Of a DNA stretch of 64,000 nucleotides, positions 1-10,568 are shown piece after piece. A program made the position numbers and the translations under genes. Source of the stretch: Balanoglossus misakiensis (Eukaryota; Hemichordata). Each line of letters begins with the position of its first letter. Position 1 is the stretch's first letter. Location of the stretch: contig CM082594.2 in NCBI GenBank assembly GCA_040954595.2, positions 2,170,001 to 2,234,000 of the forward strand, in the 5' to 3' direction. The notes below the pieces were generated by a model. The model was not told where the DNA came from, did no database searches, and worked only from the letters and a program-made list of their open reading frames with translations.

Positions 1-776
1 GTTAATCCATGTATAAAATGCAAAATTATTTTAAAATATTCTAACCATTTTTCCCCTTTGATTGCTTCAACAGATACCCCCGGATGAAGACCAGAAGACG
101 AAGACCAGAAGACCAACGAGAAGACGAAGACCAGAAGACCAACGAGAAGACGAAGAAAAACCCAGCGTTAATTACGGTATGTGTTAATCCATGTATAAAA
201 TGCAAAATTATTTTAAAATATACTAACCATTTTTCCCCTTTGATTCCTTCAACAGATACCCCCGGATGAAGACCAGAAGACGAAGACCAGAAGACCAACG
301 AGAAGACGAAGACCAGAAGACCAACGAGAAGACGAAGAAAAACCCAGCGTTAATTACGGTATGTGTTAATCCATGTATAAAATGCAAAATTATTTTAAAA
401 TATACTAACCATTTTTCCCCTTTGATTCCTTCAACAGATACCCCCGGATGAAGACCAGAAGACGAAGACCAGAAAACCAACGAGAAGACGAAGACCAGAA
501 GACCAACGAGAAGACGAAGACCAGAAGACCAACGAGAAGACGAAGACCAGAAGACCAACGAGAAGACGAAGACCAGAAGACCAACGAGAAGACGAAGACC
601 AGAAAACCAACGAGAAGACGAAGACCAGAAGACCAACGAGAAGACGAAGACCAGAAGACCAACGAGAAGACGAAGACCAGAAGACCAACGAGAAGGCGAA
701 GACCAGAAGACCAACGAGAAGACGAAGACCAGAAGACCAAGGAGAAGACGAAGGAAAACCCAGCATTAATTTCGGT
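1..776 (+). repeat. Tandem 182-bp units, each with acceptor, purine-rich exon-like block and donor
   Basis: Units begin at 1, 183 and 365. Each has an AT-rich stretch, a pyrimidine-rich tract ending TTCAACAG, a block starting ATACCCCCGGATGAAGAC, and a GTATGTG donor. The exon-like blocks are 74-176 and 256-358 (103 nt each) and 438-774 (337 nt). The third is longer because its internal 26-bp repeat has expanded. Since each block is 1 mod 3, joining all three in series moves the frame, and one of the three phases meets TGA at the GGATGA near the block start. The series therefore cannot all be translated in one continuous frame. The window opens inside the array, so more copies may lie upstream. 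Real tandem exons and a satellite that captured an exon are both possible. Confidence 0.75.
448..765 (+). repeat. 26-bp thymine-free minisatellite
   Basis: The repeated unit is about GACGAAGACCAGAAGACC plus AACGAGAA, with a few A/G changes between copies. It runs about twelve times. The plus strand has no T from 450 to about 765, so no stop codon is possible in any of the six frames. 26 is not a multiple of 3, so the frame rotates and the peptide alternates between Arg/Pro-rich and Asp/Glu/Gln-rich runs. Purine-rich GAAGA tracts like this act as exonic splicing enhancers in animals. That role here is inference. Confidence 0.85.
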
Positions 777-845
777 ATGTGTTATTCCAATAATTTCTTT
801 CATGCACTTTACTAACATTCTATTTCTATCTGTTTATCTCTACAG

Positions 846-911
846 ATCACACAAGACCTGGACCTGGATGCGCACAGGGGCAGAGGTTTGGGGGTATTGG
901 GCCCTTCCCGG
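846..911 (+). other. Exon-like segment downstream of the tandem units
   Basis: A pyrimidine-rich stretch ends in CTCTACAG at 845 and the segment ends before GTAAGA at 912. It is 66 nt (phase-neutral) and open, reading through DHTRPGPGCAQ-like sequence in the frame used by the preceding block. It may be the next exon of a plus-strand transcript. No family is recognised. Confidence 0.35.
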
Positions 912-1599
912 GTAAGAACGAATTGTTTGATTTACTGTTCAAATTTCAGTTTGCAAACTGAGTTGTGGGACTCCTTCCTTTAGATAGGGACACACGGCCT
1001 TGTAATGGGATTCTGGGGGCAGGCCCTTTTAGAGTAGGTGCCGTCATAGTGGGTAGCTTCACGTGCTGACGGTGTAATCTAAACATTGGAAAAATGTGTT
1101 TTCCAATGTTTGGAGACTAAACCCACTTCCCCAAAAATGTAAGCTGTCCTTTGAGAACCAAGTTCAAGAACACAGTGAGATGTCTCCAGGAATGAAGTCC
1201 ATGGTGTTAGAAGATCTTGCCTGGCAGTGTGTTTTGGATCATGAGATTATTGGGCATGGCAGCTAACCAGTGATCAGGTAAATGATTGTACAGTGTTGCA
1301 TTTCCCTGTCATGATGTTAAATATGCATATTTGCGACATCTTTTTAAGACAACTAGATGATGTAAATCAAAATTTAGCATTTTTAGGAGATGTCTAACTG
1401 TAGTAAGCCAAACACCAGTAAGAACTAAAATATCTCCACTGGAAAACACAGTTTGACCAGCCTCTTGATTGAAAACCAAAGGAGACATGTTCCTGTAGCA
1501 AATGGTTTCTAGGGAGAAACTTGAAAAGCAATGACTGTTCCAGATTTTGTTTTTTTCTTTGCTGGCTTTAGTTGATTTTGTGGCTTGATTGTTTTGCAG
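912..1599. other. Non-coding stretch, nothing recognised
   Basis: No open frame with splice signals and no clear repeat is visible. A short minus-strand open frame lies at 1309-1611 but its composition is not protein-like. Confidence 0.5.
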
Positions 1600-1700
1600 G
1601 GTGGTGTGCAATTGGAGGAGAGAACTTGTTCAACATGAAGACCTCTGGAGAAGTTGTCTGTCCATCATGATGTTTCTGGAGCAAGACACTTGGAAAATAG
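1600..1700 (+). other. Putative internal exon, F-box-like residues
   Basis: The acceptor TTGTTTTGCAG ends at 1599 and the donor GTCAGT starts at 1701. Only the frame starting with the third base is open for the full 101 nt. It reads VVCNWRRELVQHEDLWRSC and onward. The spacing of Cys, Trp, Leu and LWRS recalls the second half of an F-box (C..W..L..D..LW). This is a short match made by eye. The exon could also be chance between the tandem units and the LINE remnant. Confidence 0.25.
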
Positions 1701-1959
1701 GTCAGTCGTTGAAGTATCATCTAGAAAGGTAGTCGCTACCATTCAAATTAATATCCTGATGGCCACGAAAGTATTCTTTCAGTTTTTCTAATGACCTTCT
1801 TTGAAAAAAGGAGAAAAAAATATAGGGTCCCCATGCAAAATGTTCCAGAAAATGGTACCAAAACCACCCAATTCAACAAAAATTGGGATATTTTGAAAAA
1901 TAGGAATTTTCTTCAGAAATCCAATGTTTAGAAATCAGCTATGTTAACACCTTTCCATA

Positions 1960-2990
1960 AATCTAGTGATGCGTCAAATCCATGCAACTATAGGGCCATA
2001 GCACTATCGAGCTGTTTATCAAAATTATGCAAGGTCAATTTTCAATACACAATTAATCAGCTACCTAGACATTAACAGGCTTATTACACCATTTTGGTTC
2101 AGGTTCAGAAAGAACACAAGAACATCTGATTCTATGTTTGTTCCCAACACTGCAATAAACAAATTTGTCTAAACTGAAAGGAAAAAGAGAGGAAATTATT
2201 TATACTCGGCTTTTGTTGACTTGAGATGGGCTTCTGATTGTGTTTAGAAGAAGGATTTATTATTGAAGTTGGTAAATTTTATCAGTCATTAATTAAAAAA
2301 AGGTTGGAAAATGTTAATTACAAGGTTTTCAAAGAGCTTTGAGACATCTTGTGGAGTTCAGCAGGGATGTAAGTTGTCTGCTACATTTTAAATTTTTTTT
2401 CTAAATGATTGCACTGATATTTTGGGGGAAGCATCTGATTTTCTAGTCGAACTGGATAGTGTCAAGTTAAAACTGTATTATTTATGCAGATCGATGATTT
2501 ATTGCTAAATTTAGAATCTACGGAAGGGCTTCAAAACTGTGAAAGCAAACTAGGTGTATACCGCCAACAATGGGAGCTCACAGTAAATGTCAAAAACCAA
2601 ATTTATGATTCTCAACAGGCCTAGGAATAGCAGAATGGTAAAAAAAACTGTGCCTTTAAAATTCATGGTGAAATGATCAGTCAAGCCAAACAATTTGGTG
2701 TATGCTTAATACTCCTAATGGCAAATTTAAGCAAAACCAGTTACACTTGAAAATGAAAACAATGAAAGCACTATTTACTGTTAAACGTTCAATTCTGTAT
2801 GCTCCTCGAGCTGGTATTAGGAGTGAATAGGGTAGATTTCTAATCAGAATGAAAATGTTGAAATTCAGTACCCATAATGTAGAAATATGGGTACTTGTCA
2901 TCATCAAAAAGAATTCAAATTATTTGATGTAAAATCTGGGTCACTGCTGTTCAAGAGTATAAAAATTAAGTAAGAAAAAGACTTCTGTAG
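1960..2990 (+). pseudogene. Decayed LINE reverse transcriptase
   Basis: Broken reading frames in several phases reproduce the order of RT motifs. There is an N-YRAIALSSCLSKL-like start near 1985, a degenerate FVDL..AFD block near 2215, ETSCGVQQGCKLSAT near 2340 (the family GVRQGC-LSP-LF box), a LNDCTDIL-like segment near 2405, and later FKIHGEMISQAKQFGV near 2660 (the usual connection region). Stops and frameshifts are dense, and the catalytic YADD box is destroyed. This is a non-LTR retrotransposon remnant, CR1/L2-like in style, with no coding capacity. Confidence 0.7.
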
Positions 2991-3389
2991 AATCTTGGAA
3001 AATTTCTACATAATGTTACAATTTTCAAAATAATTACTGTACTTTACAGCACTCTCTGATCGTGCATGTTGTGTACTAAATAAAATATGAATTAAAGGCT
3101 AGAGCGCATAACAAGTTTTCCGCAAAACTCTGTAGGATAGTCCTGTGAAAATATTCACATCGTGAACTGCATTAATACTGAAAAGCCAACGTTCATTGAC
3201 TACGCCCTCTGGAGGCCAGTCTCGCGACCTCTGTTGACCTTGCAACAGGTCAATACATGTCAGCTGGTTGTAAGATTGGCTCAGGTCAGGTCAGTTGTTT
3301 GTGGAGTGTGTTGAACGCCTCCGATACATGGGGGACTGTTTTGGATTGTTTTCCATCATTCAAAATCTCCGGCGTAAATTGTCGGGACC

Positions 3390-6172
3390 ATGCTGAGTTC
3401 AAAAAGCCAAGATACGGGATCTCTTGGATGGAGATTGATGAACGCATTCACGTGTGCACTGTTTGCTCTGTTTGCTTATGTACAGGTACGTGTTGGTCAT
3501 TTCCGGGTTTGGACACATTGGACCACGCCACGCTCCCTTGTGCGTGTTTGTGCAAGATTTCATAGACTGATAATAATTTTATATCAGTCTCGACAGTGTC
3601 AAAAATAGAGCCACAAAATGTGTTATTCCTTAATACCATAGCCAAGTCCATCGCGTTACCAAGACCTGACATATTGTAGATCCAAAATATTTTCCAATTA
3701 TTATAAATGCGTTTTGTGCATGTACATGTACTTTTGGAAGCCTTTCTAGTCCAGAGTGTGGTTAAATGTTTTATTTTATAGAAAACTTAATGTCCATGTG
3801 AACTACACATTTCAAGGTTAAATTAAGTTTGCAGGAGTATCAGATTCATGCAAATGATGAAGAAAAAAATAAGTTAACAAATTTTCCAAATAGAGCGAGG
3901 TTTATGATGGAAATTGGTCAGTATGAGATTAAAGGCAGTATCTATCATGCTTGTTTGGACCAGTACTGGCCGAATCGGAGCAAATAAAATGTCAGTGATG
4001 CTTATATTTTTCTTTGTTTGCAGAAAAATGATCCTGACCCAGAGTTATGGATGGTGAGTAACCGTGGTAACCATCAAATGTTCTGACTGCAGGGTATTTT
4101 ATTTATGATTCATCTCCAGTCTCTCTGCAAACAGAAATGACAGCTTAACTTACTGTTGGGTGAAGGAAAACCGCTGACTTTACCCTTTCTGTCAAAACAG
4201 TGGATAGAAATTACCAAGCAACATATTAGACTACTTGAAGTTAATTTTATTCTAAATTCTTAGTTTGTCATGGGAACACTGTAGCTGTTATCTTTGTCAA
4301 AAAGACATATGCTAGGTGCAGAAATTTCTGTTCATTTTCTGTGCCAGTCTTTGTGAAGTAGCACATTACTGGGGTGTGTCCAATGCACCTTGCTTCCATC
4401 AATGGAACACACTCTAATATTAATTGTAGAAATATTTCTATGTGAAATAAGTTTTCCGTGTCAGAAAAGGTACTTTATGAAATTGAAAACTGTGCAAAAA
4501 ATACTGAAAGATATTTTCTTTGTTTGTTTCAGGCTCTTTACATTATACCTACATTGTTGTGTCTGGCTGTAGCAGTGTCCAGTCATGTGACAGGTAAGTT
4601 GACTTTTTATGATGTAATTCAAACATTAAACAAAATGTTTAAGGCAGAAAAATACAACCATGGATGTTAATCTTGAATGTTTATATTGAGACTTCTTCAA
4701 ATTGTAAAACTAATATTTTTGTGCACAAACGGTTTAATTACCCACAATGCCTTAGATATATTCATTGTTGTTCAGTTGACATTTTAGAAATGTCATTCTG
4801 TCACAGCAAGTTAGTCTTTAACCAAAGTTTCTGAATCCTCCATCACAGAGATGAAAGGTCAATGATTTTAATAGCTTCATGTACCACTGAGGTTAATGTG
4901 TGATGATTTTATATTTCCACAAATCTCGTGTTTCTGGTTTAATTGTTGCGATTAAAGCAACCATAAATCGGACTACAAGACAAAACTAATTATTTCTTTG
5001 TTTTCTCTATGCAGATAATCCAATATGGCGGATAACCTGCACACTGCATGTCATTGCCATGGGTTTGCTGTCGCTGTATCTGACAAAGACGATAAAAGAC
5101 AGCGAGACAGAAATGAAATTCTATGAAATGGAAGAAGCCAGGTAAGTTTAGTGTTTGATTTAAATGGTGAAAGCTGCAGTGATAAAAATTTACAGTTTTA
5201 ATAAATATGTCTACAATGTAGCCCTCACGAAATAAATTTTCAAAGCTTTAATAGAGTCAATTTGAGAATTAAAAAATTCTCTGAGTCAGCCCTATACCTT
5301 TGCATGTAGTGTTGATAATTTTCTTGAGTCACCAGTGAGTTTGTTGGGTCAGTGGCGCCTCATATCAGCTTAGAGGGCACACTGATGTCCAGTAGAACAG
5401 AAACTGGGGGTACTCAAAAATTGATAGTTTTCATGTTTTGGCAATGGTGACAAATATTTTGATTCTGATCAATTTCTACAATAAAATTAATAGCCACTGT
5501 TTTTATTTTTTATTCACAGAGAACTTGGTGGATTGGTTTTTGTTATGCTGTGGTTGATCATCTGCGGAAATTCTTCAAGGTCAGTTTTGTCTCCAGATTT
5601 TTGTTGCAGTCTTAAATTATTCATAAATATACACAGGCTGTTGTCACACTTTTTTCTTTTGAGGATTTTTGTTCAAACAAATTAGAACACTTCCAGGACT
5701 AGATCGGTTTAAAGGTCTAGTGATGTGGTGTAATTTGAGGCACAATTTGTCACCTAATCACTGTTACATGTACCATGGAAAATGCAAGTACAGACAGTCA
5801 CTGATTTTCAGTTAGTACGTGGCACATCCCCAAAAAGTGCCACGATGGCTATTAGAATACTTAGACACAACCTTCGGCCATGTAAAGTCATATGAAATTT
5901 TCATATTTATAATGGTTGCAATATTTTCAGGAACATCTCTTTACCACCCTTCATTGTTGTCATATTTTTTGTTCGCCAGGTTGCGTTTGAGTTTGACATA
6001 TCTGACACTTGGTTGCGCTGTGCTGGCATCGGTTCCTATCTTGATCTGGATAGGCGTGTACATCAACACGGAGTACAGAGAGAAAATGCCGGAACACTGT
6101 AAAACTGTCATGTATGCAGATAAGGACTCGTTGTGGAAATCGAAGGACCAAGGAAAATGGCGTCCTGTCTAA
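3390..6172 (+). CDS. TMEM220: TMEM220-like four-helix membrane protein, six exons, complete
   Basis: Exons are 3390-3485, 4024-4053, 4533-4593, 5015-5141, 5520-5579 and 5980-6172. All have GT donors and AG acceptors, and the phases join without a break to give 188 residues and a TAA stop. The predicted protein starts MLSSKSQDTGSLGWRL and has hydrophobic helices around residues 18-32 (AFTCALFALFAYVQ), 43-60 (ALYIIPTLLCLAVAVSS), 70-86 (CTLHVIAMGLLSLYL), 106-122 (GLVFVMLWLIICG) and 131-153. Hallmarks that recall vertebrate TMEM220 are the short acidic exon KNDPDPELWM just after helix 1 and the end MPEHCKTVM. Length and exon pattern fit that family. TMEM220 has no settled biochemical role. The ATG at 3390 is chosen because the helix-1 exon is open from there and ends in phase 0. 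Exon 2 is only 30 nt. No frame damage is seen, so the gene is likely functional. Confidence 0.85.
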
Positions 6173-6881
6173 GCTGGAACCTTGTGGATATATACCGTAC
6201 TGAGACACTGGTGTTGACTGTGACATGCACATTGCTGTAATGTATGGCTTGGAAGCTCATGTTAGCCACAGACAACTTTGATATGGACATGCAGGTGAAA
6301 ACAGTGATGCACTGCATTGTTCCAAATCTCCTGGACAATTCCTCGAACAATAGTGCTGCAGCGCATTGCCTATTGGCATAGCAACCTTAAATAACAAAGC
6401 ATAGAGACTTCACCGTAGCAGTAGTGGCCAAGTGCAAAAGTGACATGGGGAAATAATATTGTTCCGCTATCCTGATTTAATTAAATGAATCAAACTTTGG
6501 CTCAAACCTAAATCGTGGGTAGTTTTCATGAAAAGAATTCATGATCCTAGCATTCGGAGTGTTTGACACAGGCTCAAATTTAGCAGAAGTCACATGTCAA
6601 CTGACTACCAATGCTCCTTACAGACTAATAAATTTTGCAAAATGGTGGTCACCGCTGACTACCAGTAGGTGGAGCCATTTTAACTGTCAACACTCTATTA
6701 CTAGAAGGCATATATGTTGCTAAAAGTTTGTAGGAAAATTTTCCCTGTCAGAATTCCATTAATCAAATTTTCAGCCAATGTTTCATGATTTTATTTGTTT
6801 GTTTGGCAGAGTGCTTTCATTTCAATTTATAAAGTTGTGTTGTTGCTTTAGATATTGTTTTAGTATTCTGGACCGTAGTAA
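6173..6881 (+). other. 3' flank of the TMEM220-like gene
   Basis: No gene is seen. An AATAAA hexamer lies near 6627, which would give a 3' UTR of about 460 nt, but other AT-rich signals exist. A short open frame at 6541-6723 has no protein-like features. Confidence 0.4.
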
Positions 6882-7142
6882 ATGACTTTCCTAGCTCAAT
6901 TCAGACTTGGAATTTTGCCAGTACGATTTGAAACGGGCGGATTTGGTATATTTTACACAGAGAATGCAATGGAAGACGAATTTCACTTTCTTTTACACTG
7001 TACTTTATATAATGGAAATTTATTTGATATTACCAGCAAGCATTTTCAAGATTTTCAAGAATTGCCAGATACGGAGAAACTCAAACTCTTCCTCAATGAC
7101 ATGAGTCAAGGTACACCAAAACTTATTGCTAAATGGGTAACG
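6882..7142 (+). pseudogene. LINE C-terminal fragment
   Basis: An 87-codon open frame reads MTFLAQFRLGILPVRFETG and then NAMEDEFHFLLHCTLYN. This is the C-terminal zinc-knuckle region found after RT in many CR1/L2/RTE-like elements, where the usual text is R.C..C....EDE.HFL..C..Y. The first Cys pair is replaced here (FGIFYTEN). It ends LIAKWVT followed by TAA. No RT lies directly upstream, so it is a 5'-truncated insertion or a deletion remnant. Confidence 0.65.
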
Positions 7143-7145
7143 TAA

Positions 7146-7625
7146 GTCCCTACTTTACAAAGTACATGTACACTGACTGCCTATACCTTGTTTTGTCTTC
7201 AACAATTGTGTGAGTTCAGGTATTTTCAGAAACCTGTGTTAGTGTGTTTTTCCCTCTTATTTTTATGTATCCTGACTAGCAACTCGTATGAGAATGTATT
7301 TATTATTTACAGTGATGAATCAGCCCATTGTGGCTTGTCGTATTGCATTTAAGTCAATAAATAAATATCTATTTATTAAGTCAGTGATTGCGTGATTGAA
7401 ATATTTTGTCAGTCTCCATGGGAAATATCTGCGCACCTTCAAAATGTATACTTTTATTCTGTCATGTTGATAAAAAGTATGCAGATTCCAATTTGCTGTT
7501 CTGATAACTATTAGCTATATGCGTGCCTTTATTAATTATAGTCAACAAGTTATGGCTAGTTTGGAAATATGAAGTATTTGAGCTCAGTAGCTGCTAAATG
7601 TCTGAACGTCAGCTATTCTGACAAT
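7146..7625. other. Non-coding stretch
   Basis: AT-rich sequence with no supported gene or clear repeat. Confidence 0.4.
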
Positions 7626-7628
7626 CTA

Positions 7629-7674
7629 GCTCCCCCCCATCCCCCCCACCTCCCCCACCCCACCCCCCACCCAA
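7629..7674 (+). repeat. C-rich simple repeat
   Basis: A run of C interspersed with A and T (CCCCCCCATCCCCCCC and similar). It is one of many poly-C tracts in the window. Confidence 0.9.
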
Positions 7675-7950
7675 ACTTCAGCTTATGATTAAAGGGACAC
7701 TGCGGTAGCTGTAACTGTTGGCTCTATTGACAGTATTTTTGTTCATGCACCAAATGCAATATAGTTTTCTACTCCAAGACCCATCCTACCGGTAATATAC
7801 CGTACGGCACTAAGTACAGCTTTTGAGATTATAGCCTGTAGGTGACTGTGTGTAATGGCCACCGAAGCCGAAAAATATAAAACCTGATATCCTGCTTATA
7901 CTTTCAAACAGATTTTTCATCATAGACTTTTCTTCTATCTCATCAGCAGA

Positions 7951-8214
7951 ATGTCTGTGAAAAGTTTCCTGAAGTTGAGATTGACAGAGCACCCAGACGG
8001 CCCCCCTGACTGTTGGAGATACGTGATCATCATCTGTAATATCGTTGTGACGTTATTCTGCATTGGTCTGAATTATGGCATGTGGATCTTGATTGAGGGA
8101 CTGAGAGACTTTTTCAGAGAATATCATGCGGTGAGAGACAAGGTGGATACAAAATGGATTGTTTATATCAATATTTTCATGGTTGGTCTCACAGTTATGT
8201 TGGTTGCATTCTAG
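7951..8214 (+). pseudogene. Monocarboxylate-transporter (SLC16/MFS)-like N-terminal segment, truncated
   Basis: An ATG follows a plausible acceptor (CTATCTCATCAG) and opens 87 codons. Residues 14-45 read EHPDGPPDCWRYVII and on to LNYGMWILIEGLRDFFREY. SLC16 transporters begin with PDGGWGW-V before helix 1 and a G.SYS-GVFF.EF motif at its end, and the layout here matches with changed residues (PDGPPDCWRY). A second helix, WIVYINIFMVGLTVML, follows as helix 2 should, but the frame ends in TAG just there. No following exon with helices 3-12 was found before the TE nest at 9.5 kb. It may be a first exon read through its donor, or a dead fragment; I favour a fragment. Confidence 0.45.
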
Positions 8215-8217
8215 TTT

Positions 8218-9352
8218 TCTGTCTCTTACCGGTACTTGGTGATTGACTGCTCATGCAATGGCCTTACCGGAATCGCCCTTACTGCCGGGAAAAGCTGAAC
8301 TTTTGGCTACATTAAATTTCAGTATTTTTGTTCTGTGTGCCAAAATTGGCAACTATGCAATTTCTTGTTCTATTCCAAACAGCATTCCTACAAAATTAAA
8401 CCCAGTACTCCACTTGTCAACATAGACTGTATGTGTGTAACTGCCATTGTTATTGTTGACAAATGAATTCTAGTCCGGATTAGAATACAAATTTTGCACA
8501 TTAGCAATCAGCTCACTTTATACTTATAATATATACCGGTAGGTTGTGTTTTAATAAGTTGGATACTGGGTATTTCATCATGTTTCAGGGATCTGAACAA
8601 GAAACTGCAGTATAAACACACACTTAAACATACTGTAGATATAGCCAAAAGTTGCAGCCAATGAAGGTTTAATTACCACAGCTTTTATTTTGGATCGTAT
8701 GACACCATGAAATGATATAGGACATTCCAAACGCAATCAGCTCACTGAAGATCCAACATGAAAAATTAATCACTTTGTTGATAAAATCTCACCTTCAAAT
8801 GGGTGATGTACAATAGAAATGATGAAATAAAATGACCCTGGAATTCTGCCGACTTGGCATGAGACATTTTCCTCCAATAAATTAAACACTAATCACTGTT
8901 TACATGTAACACAATTCAAGGCTCCTCAACGGAGAATTCAGTTCTGTTCATTTCAATCACTCTTTATTCATCCCAAAAAGGGGAAGTAAATTGGCGGACA
9001 AAAATGGACACAAGAAGTCAATTTATAACAACCAAACCTGTACAAAATGAACAGGACTTAAAAAGTCAAGTCACGTTGCATACATGTGAAACCATTCAAA
9101 AGTAGAATTCAACAGCCACATGGTGGATGAGATAAAAGAGTTCCTTTGACGGTTTGTCTTGTAAACCGGACAGCTTACGTTGCTGCCCATTCTCAGAAGG
9201 AAGAAATTACATTTTGATTAAGCTACTAGGATCTTCAGTTGCTGTAATGCCCTGTCTACACTACGGTTGGCTGCTTCTTTTATTCTACATGTAAGAATTG
9301 TCCAATTTCAAGGATTTGTGGATGGATGTAATGTTTTTAAACAAACAAACGA
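8218..9352. other. Non-coding stretch with a possible minus-strand poly(A) signal
   Basis: No gene is supported. CACTCTTTATTCATCCC near 8950 reads AATAAA on the minus strand and could mark the 3' end of a minus-strand transcript or of a TE. Open frames here are short and unlike protein. Confidence 0.35.
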
Positions 9353-9520
9353 CTAGACGACTGGTCCAAGCACAATCGAAATCGCATCTTTCAGGGTCTC
9401 CGTGAAATGAAATGAATTGAAGTGGCTTCGGGAACTGAACTGGGTTTTACACAAATGCTGGGCAAATACTGCCATTAACAACCACACTACCTGTTTTTTT
9501 TTATTTTGCAGTATGTTTAT
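9353..9520 (+). repeat. Dispersed repeat, copy 1 (copy 2 at 20112-20275)
   Basis: The segment starting GACTGGTCCAAGCACAA, with CGAAATCGCATCTTTCAG, GAAATGAAATG and GAACTGAACTGG, recurs at 20112-20275 with about 85-90% identity by eye. In the second copy the plus frame reads DDWSKHNRNRIFQLGLREMK without a stop for about 55 codons. It may be a gene relic or a TE piece. Confidence 0.6.
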
Positions 9521-9568
9521 TTTATTTTTTATAATTATAAGAGGCAACCTGAGATGCCGAGTGTTAGG

Positions 9569-10565
9569 GACCGTTCAGATTTTACGGCAGGGCGGAGGGT
9601 CGGCAAGTTTGAGTCATCGGTTTTCAAAATCAGGCCGACCCCCCATTCACTCAGCACCAAAAAATGATGACCCCCCCCCCCCCCCACGCCGAAAACATTC
9701 GCCGTCCTGATCCTATGTACACTATATGCATTATAGGGAATGAGGGTTCCCACACCTCAATTCTAAATTTCTTAAAGTGATTGAAGTACATAATAGTATA
9801 TCGTTGCAATAAGAATGAATTATGAATAAATTAGAATGACAAGTCAATACAATAGTTGGAAGGCGGTAGGTTTTGAAGCAAAGCGGAAGAAATACGGCTA
9901 GGACTAGGCTAGTAGGATTGGTAAAACAAGAAAAGGTGGGGGGTGGGTGTCCCCCTCCCACACGAGAAAATTTTGTAAAATACGGTGCTCAAAGTTGCAT
10001 TTGAATGAACTCAAAAGCAAATTAAGTAAATGTTAGGGAGGACAAATTTTACTATTGCCAGTCAATGTTAGTGTCGGTGGGGGTGGGAAAGTGCAACGCC
10101 TTGGTACGCTAGATGTGGTGAAGAATTAAGGGGTTGGGTGTGGGAGGGGGTGTCCCCCTCTCTCATAAGAAAATTTTGAAAAATATTGGGCTAAAAGTTG
10201 CATTTTTATGAACTCAAAAGCACATTAACTCAATATTGGGGAGGACCAATTTTACTTTTGCTACTCCACTCAAAGTACGCATCGGGTGGCAAGTAGTGGG
10301 TCCTCGTACACTAGACAAACCAGCCAATAAATGCAATGTGGCGGAGAATGAAGGGGGTGGGTGTGGGAGGAGGTGTCCCCCTCCCACATGAGAAAATTTT
10401 GTAAAATGAAGGGCGCAAAATTTTGTGGACTCAAAACCAAAAGTTCAGTGGCAAAAGTATGTGACCGCCCCCTAAACGTTTAAAAAAAACAGATGACCCC
10501 CCCCCCCCCTTTTGGACTTCAAAATTTAAGTGACCCCCCCCCCCCCCCTGGATTTTGCCGACCCC
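9569..10565. mobile_element. Non-autonomous element with GGGACCGTTCAG termini, copy 1
   Basis: The left end is GGGACCGTTCAGATTTTACGG. The matching inverted end, CCGTAAAAACTGAACGGTCCC, is seen in copy 2 at about 41883-41904. Inside are poly-C tracts and repeated lines of the form GGTGGGTGTGGGAGGGGGTGTCCCCC. No coding capacity is seen. The right end here is cut by the foldback element that begins at about 10569. It is likely a DNA-transposon derivative (MITE class). Confidence 0.6.
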
Positions 10566-10568
10566 CCT

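Noticed and set aside
41-818. Minus-strand hydrophobic frames (FSLVFWSSSSRWSSGLRLLV repeats)
   Set aside because: They are the reverse strand of the thymine-free minisatellite, where no stop is possible. No splice or start evidence supports them.
10090-10560. Possible G-quadruplex or regulatory G/C-rich island
   Set aside because: The G- and C-runs belong to repeated TE copies (the same lines recur at 12990, 27370, 38810 and 41320), so they are not a locus-specific signal.
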